Shown here piece by piece: positions 8,137-11,009 of a stretch of DNA of 11,009 nucleotides (within the stretch, counting starts at the first letter, position 1; every line of letters starts with the position of its first letter). The stretch lies in the NCBI GenBank assembly GCA_002423905.1, contig DIVC01000129.1, forward strand, positions 2,091 to 13,099. Direction: 5' to 3'. The DNA is from Idiomarina sp. UBA6142. GTDB taxonomy: Bacteria > Pseudomonadota > Gammaproteobacteria > Enterobacterales > Alteromonadaceae. The notes beneath the pieces were generated by a model. The model was given only the letters and a program-made list of their open reading frames with translations, did no database searches and was not told the origin of the DNA. The position numbers and the translations under genes were made by a program.

Positions 8137-10280
8137 GAGCGCCGCCACTGATGATAGCGGGCTAACCAGGCTAATATGCGCTGTGGTGCGTGGGCGCGCT
8201 TCCACGCCCCAGCCACATACTTATTAGCCTCAGCCATGGTGGGATAAATGTGAATGGTAGCTAACAGCTTATTCAAGCCAATACCATGTTTCATCGCTAA
8301 CACAAACTCCGCCAATAGATCACCCGCTTGAGCACCGACAATTGTCACCCCTAGAATTTTGTCCGTACCCGGCTTGGTTAACACTTTGACCCAGCCGTAG
8401 CGGTTGTGGTCAGCGATAGCACGATCCAAATCGTCAATATCATAGCGGGTGACTTCCACCGCAATTGCGCGTTGCTGCGCTTCTTTTTCATTGAGCCCAA
8501 CGCGCGCTACTTCAGGTTCACAAAAGGTCGCTGCCGGCATCACCCGGTAATCAGCCTTGAACTTTTTCAACGGGCTAAACAACGCATTCACCGCCGCATA
8601 CCAAGCTTGATGACTGGCCGCATGGGTGAGCTGGAATGGTCCAGCCACATCACCAACCGCATAGATGTTAGGGAAATTAGTCTGCAAAAATTCATTGGTG
8701 GTAATCGTTTTATCGGTCACTACCCCAAGCTCTTGTAAACCATAGCCCTGCAACCGCGGCTGACGACCTAAAGCAAGTAAAATAACATCTGCTTCAATCA
8801 CCCTACTGTGCTGCTCTGCAGCGCCAATATGAACCTGCTGCACACCATCTCGCTGACTGACTTTCAAGGCTTTGTGAGCGGTGTAAACCACCACCCCATC
8901 GCGCTGCAGCTGCTGCTTCACCAACTCGGCGGCATCCTCATCTTCGCGCGGCAATAGCTGTGGTAGTGCTTCGACCACAGTCACTTGACTACCGAGCCGC
9001 GCAAAGGCTTGAGCAAGCTCCACTCCAATCGGACCACCACCGAGCACCACTAAACGCTGCGGCAACTCAGTTAGCTGCCAAATCGTGTCAGAAGTAACAT
9101 AGCGGCTATCCGTTAAACCCGGAATAGCTGGTACCAGCGGGCGGGCGCCGGTTGCCAGAATAATACTGCGGGCGCTACGCTGGCTTACCTGCCCGCTGGC
9201 ATCAGTGATCGCCACCTGCCACGGACTAATCAACCGCGCTGTGCCCAGCATGACGTTGACACCAAGGCTCTGATACCGCGCCACCGAATCATGCGGTTCA
9301 ATGTCGGTAATAACTTGCTTCACCGTTGCCATTACTGCCGAAAAATCAACCGCTCCTAGCTTCGTGCTGACGCCAAACTGATTCAGTGCCTCGGCATGCT
9401 TACGACCATGCGCCAAGTGCAACAGCGCTTTAGAGGGCACACAACCGGTATTCAGACAATCGCCACCCATGGCATGTTGTTCCACCAGAGTGACCTTGGC
9501 CTTCACCGCGGCCGCGATATAAGCACTGACCAAACCACCGGAACCAGCACCAATTACCAATATATTGTCGTCAAACCGGCGCGGCCGTTGCCAGCCTTGA
9601 TACACCCGTTTGCGTTTCAGCCAGGCCACGAGTTGTTTGGCGATTAACGGGAATAGCCCGAGCAACACAAAGCTCAACAGCAGTTGACCGGAGAGAATAT
9701 CGGCAACTTGTTCTACCCGCGCAAGTTGGGTTCCTGCATTGACGAATACCGCGGTGCCAGCCAACATCCCCACTTGGCTGACCCAGTAGAAGCGCCACGC
9801 ACTCATGCGCGTCAGCCCCATCACCAAATTGATCATCCAAAACGGAAACAACGGCACCAAGCGCAAGGTCAATAAGTACCAGGCGCCATCGCGGCTGATA
9901 CCCGCGTTTACTTGCTTTAAGCGCTCACCCAAGCGTTGTTCAAGACTATCGCGCAGCACATAGCGGGCGCTCATAAAGGCCAAAAAGGCGCCCATAGTCG
10001 AGGCAAATGATGCTAAGAGTAAACCCCAGCCTAAACCGAACAAGGCACCACTACCTAAGGTAAGAATCACAGCACCTGGTATCGACAGTGCAGTAACCAC
10101 CACGTAAATCATCAAATAGCCGATAAACAACCCAGCAAAATGCTGGTTACGCCATTGTGCTAATTGGTCATGCTGTGCTTTGAGTTGTTCCAACGACAAG
10201 TACTGATGCCATTGCTGTTGATAAACCACAGCAATCACCAGCACAATACCTATGATGACAACAAATTTTCCCCACCGCAC
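8133..10280 (-). CDS. VTT (TVP38/TMEM64) domain fused to FAD-dependent disulfide oxidoreductase
   Basis: A 715-residue fusion. Residues 1-230 are a membrane domain of the TVP38/TMEM64 (VTT, DedA-related) family. It has hydrophobic segments around 5-20, 50-105, 134-183 and 200-221, and the family-like stretch RLVPLFPFWMINLVMGLT (140-157). Residues 238-715 are a class I pyridine nucleotide-disulfide reductase: FAD site GAGSGG (244-249), redox pair Cys275/Cys280 in GGDCLNTGCVPSK, second dinucleotide site GGGPIG (414-419), FAD motif AVGD (541-544), and a dimerisation domain from about 575. Glu437 after the second strand suggests NADH rather than NADPH. The position of the usual catalytic His in HPTxxE is Tyr679 (HIYPTMAE). 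There is no N-terminal metal-binding domain and no C-terminal Cys pair, so it is not a classic mercuric reductase. The start is GTG, with AAAGGAG six bases upstream. It lies 25 bases after the TonB receptor gene and overlaps ynjB by ATGA. The electron acceptor is unknown. Confidence 0.92.
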   Translation of the reverse strand: MRWGKFVVIIGIVLVIAVVYQQQWHQYLSLEQLKAQHDQLAQWRNQHFAGLFIGYLMIYVVVTALSIPGAVILTLGSGALFGLGWGLLLASFASTMGAFLAFMSARYVLRDSLEQRLGERLKQVNAGISRDGAWYLLTLRLVPLFPFWMINLVMGLTRMSAWRFYWVSQVGMLAGTAVFVNAGTQLARVEQVADILSGQLLLSFVLLGLFPLIAKQLVAWLKRKRVYQGWQRPRRFDDNILVIGAGSGGLVSAYIAAAVKAKVTLVEQHAMGGDCLNTGCVPSKALLHLAHGRKHAEALNQFGVSTKLGAVDFSAVMATVKQVITDIEPHDSVARYQSLGVNVMLGTARLISPWQVAITDASGQVSQRSARSIILATGARPLVPAIPGLTDSRYVTSDTIWQLTELPQRLVVLGGGPIGVELAQAFARLGSQVTVVEALPQLLPREDEDAAELVKQQLQRDGVVVYTAHKALKVSQRDGVQQVHIGAAEQHSRVIEADVILLALGRQPRLQGYGLQELGVVTDKTITTNEFLQTNFPNIYAVGDVAGPFQLTHAASHQAWYAAVNALFSPLKKFKADYRVMPAATFCEPEVARVGLNEKEAQQRAIAVEVTRYDIDDLDRAIADHNRYGWVKVLTKPGTDKILGVTIVGAQAGDLLAEFVLAMKHGIGLNKLLATIHIYPTMAEANKYVAGAWKRAHAPQRILAWLARYHQWRRS

Positions 10281-10286
10281 AAGCTT

Positions 10287-10293
10287 CTCCTTT
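10287..10293 (-). promoter_or_regulatory. Ribosome binding site deciding a GTG start
   Basis: AAAGGAG on the minus strand, six bases before the GTG at 10280. No ATG lies nearby in frame at the N-terminus, and this strong site supports GTG as the true start of the VTT/reductase fusion. Confidence 0.8.
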
Positions 10294-10305
10294 GCGCTGC
10301 AACTA

Positions 10306-11009
10306 TTAGAATTGGTACTTAACCGTCAGCTTGGCATGCCGTGGTAATTCAGGAAACACCAAGGTTGCACCAAAATAGCCGCCTTCAAATACCGGTGACC
10401 AGTTATCCTGCTGGGTGACATTAAATAGATCAAAACGCGCACTCAAACGCGAATCTACCTGCCACTGTGCAAACACATTCAGGGTATGTTGCTCACGAAT
10501 TCGCACGCTATTCAAGTAATCAAGTTTATAGTCACCGTGATAGCTTAATTGCCCACCCAGTTCCAGTTCAGCATTGACTTGAAAGCCGGCAGCGATGCTT
10601 AATTGATGATCGGGCAAGCCTTGAACTCGCGTTGAGGAAGCGGCGAAAGCAGCAAAATTAGGCGCACCAACACCGGTACCGGCGACCACATCTGGGCGTG
10701 ATGTATCGAACGCATCATACACCGTACGCGCATCTTGAAACGCCGCTGAACGATCAAACCGCGCCGACAAGTAACTGTAGCCAGCACTCAACCACAGTGC
10801 TTCCGTTTGATAGAATAACTGGCTCTCAATACCCTGCGTTTTGATGCCAGAGTTTGAACCATCGCGATTGCGCAAACTACGCGTCTGATAAAACCAATTG
10901 AGATCGGCGTACCAAGGGCTGCCCACCGGCGCATATTTGTAGCCAATTTCTAGCGCTTCGTTGGCGGTGGCGAAGTTGAGCGGGTTAATCCGCTGATCCG
11001 CTCCCAATA
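10306..11009 (-). CDS. TonB-dependent outer-membrane receptor, C-terminal part (5' end outside window)
   Basis: The last 234 or so residues of a TonB-dependent receptor, a beta-barrel that imports a ligand through the outer membrane using TonB energy. The frame is open at the window edge; the codon at 11005-11007 is TTG and is internal. The segment GADQRINPLNF followed by EIGYKY is typical of receptor barrels. After it come alternating beta-strands, for example LFYQTEALWLSAGYSYL, LELGGQLSYHGDY and LSARFDLFNVTQQD, and the chain ends KLTVKYQF with the terminal phenylalanine needed for BAM-mediated barrel assembly. The stop is double (TAA TAG). Plug domain, TonB box and signal peptide are outside the window, so the ligand cannot be assigned. 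It is co-directional with, and 25 bases upstream of, the VTT/reductase gene with no terminator between them, which makes it a likely first or early gene of the same operon. Confidence 0.88.
   Translation of the reverse strand, partial: LGADQRINPLNFATANEALEIGYKYAPVGSPWYADLNWFYQTRSLRNRDGSNSGIKTQGIESQLFYQTEALWLSAGYSYLSARFDRSAAFQDARTVYDAFDTSRPDVVAGTGVGAPNFAAFAASSTRVQGLPDHQLSIAAGFQVNAELELGGQLSYHGDYKLDYLNSVRIREQHTLNVFAQWQVDSRLSARFDLFNVTQQDNWSPVFEGGYFGATLVFPELPRHAKLTVKYQF

Noticed and set aside
8137..8205. N-terminal extension of the YnjB-like protein from the ATG at 8205
   Set aside because: It would overlap the reductase gene by 73 bases and put 23 non-signal residues before a good hydrophobic leader. 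The ATG at 8136 gives the ATGA overlap seen at other junctions.
9571..9840. Open reading frame of 89 codons on the minus strand
   Set aside because: It is out of frame within the VTT/reductase gene, across the VTT-to-FAD linker. It has no recognisable domain and no ribosome-binding site.
8133..10280. Annotation of the fusion gene as mercuric reductase (merA)
   Set aside because: The FAD and NAD sites and CLNTGC pair fit the superfamily, but there is no N-terminal HMA domain, no C-terminal vicinal cysteine pair, and no merR, merT or merP gene nearby.
10281..10305. Possible terminator or promoter between the receptor and reductase genes
   Set aside because: The 25-base gap holds the Shine-Dalgarno site and an AAGCTT stretch only. 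It is too short for a promoter, and no hairpin with a T-run is present.

Overview
The window is about 11 kb of gene-dense chromosomal DNA, almost certainly from a gammaproteobacterium. The MetG, RlmI and HinT-type proteins resemble their Escherichia coli counterparts closely in length and motifs, and the YnjB/C/D/F set is also known from enterobacteria. The exact genus cannot be read from the sequence. A marine or aquatic Alteromonadales-like relative is a guess, based on the TonB-dependent receptor and the VTT/flavin reductase fusion. There is no gene-free stretch over 300 bases. I saw no tRNA, rRNA, CRISPR array, insertion sequence or integrase.

The left part (1-4247, plus strand) is a compact housekeeping run. 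It holds the 3' nine-tenths of metG (methionyl-tRNA synthetase), rlmI (23S rRNA m5C methyltransferase), a HinT-type HIT protein, and a membrane di-iron hydroxylase of the sterol desaturase/fatty acid hydroxylase superfamily. Junctions range from a 1-base overlap to a 3-base gap, so they are very likely co-transcribed. The promoter lies upstream of the window.

The right part (4205-11009, minus strand, reading leftwards) is a second compact operon. In transcription order it has the C-terminal part of a TonB-dependent outer-membrane receptor; a 715-residue fusion of a VTT (TVP38/TMEM64) membrane domain to a flavin disulfide reductase; a YnjB-like substrate-binding protein; a YnjC-like double permease; a YnjD-like ATPase; and a YnjF-like CDP-alcohol phosphatidyltransferase. 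From the fusion gene onward the start and stop codons overlap (ATGA at three junctions, 8 bases at the last), which suggests translational coupling.

The two operons converge and their last genes overlap tail to tail by 43 bases, with no visible terminator.

The minus-strand operon is the interesting part. In E. coli K-12 the TVP38-family genes ydjX and ydjZ sit beside ynjABCDEF. Here the same partners recur in a rearranged form: the VTT domain is fused to a reductase, a TonB-dependent receptor is added, and ynjA and ynjE are absent. This suggests one envelope-spanning system: a receptor for outer-membrane uptake, an ABC importer for inner-membrane uptake, a membrane-tethered flavin disulfide reductase, and a lipid head-group transferase. 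The substrate is unknown. Thiamine is the usual database label for YnjBCD, but nothing in this window confirms it.
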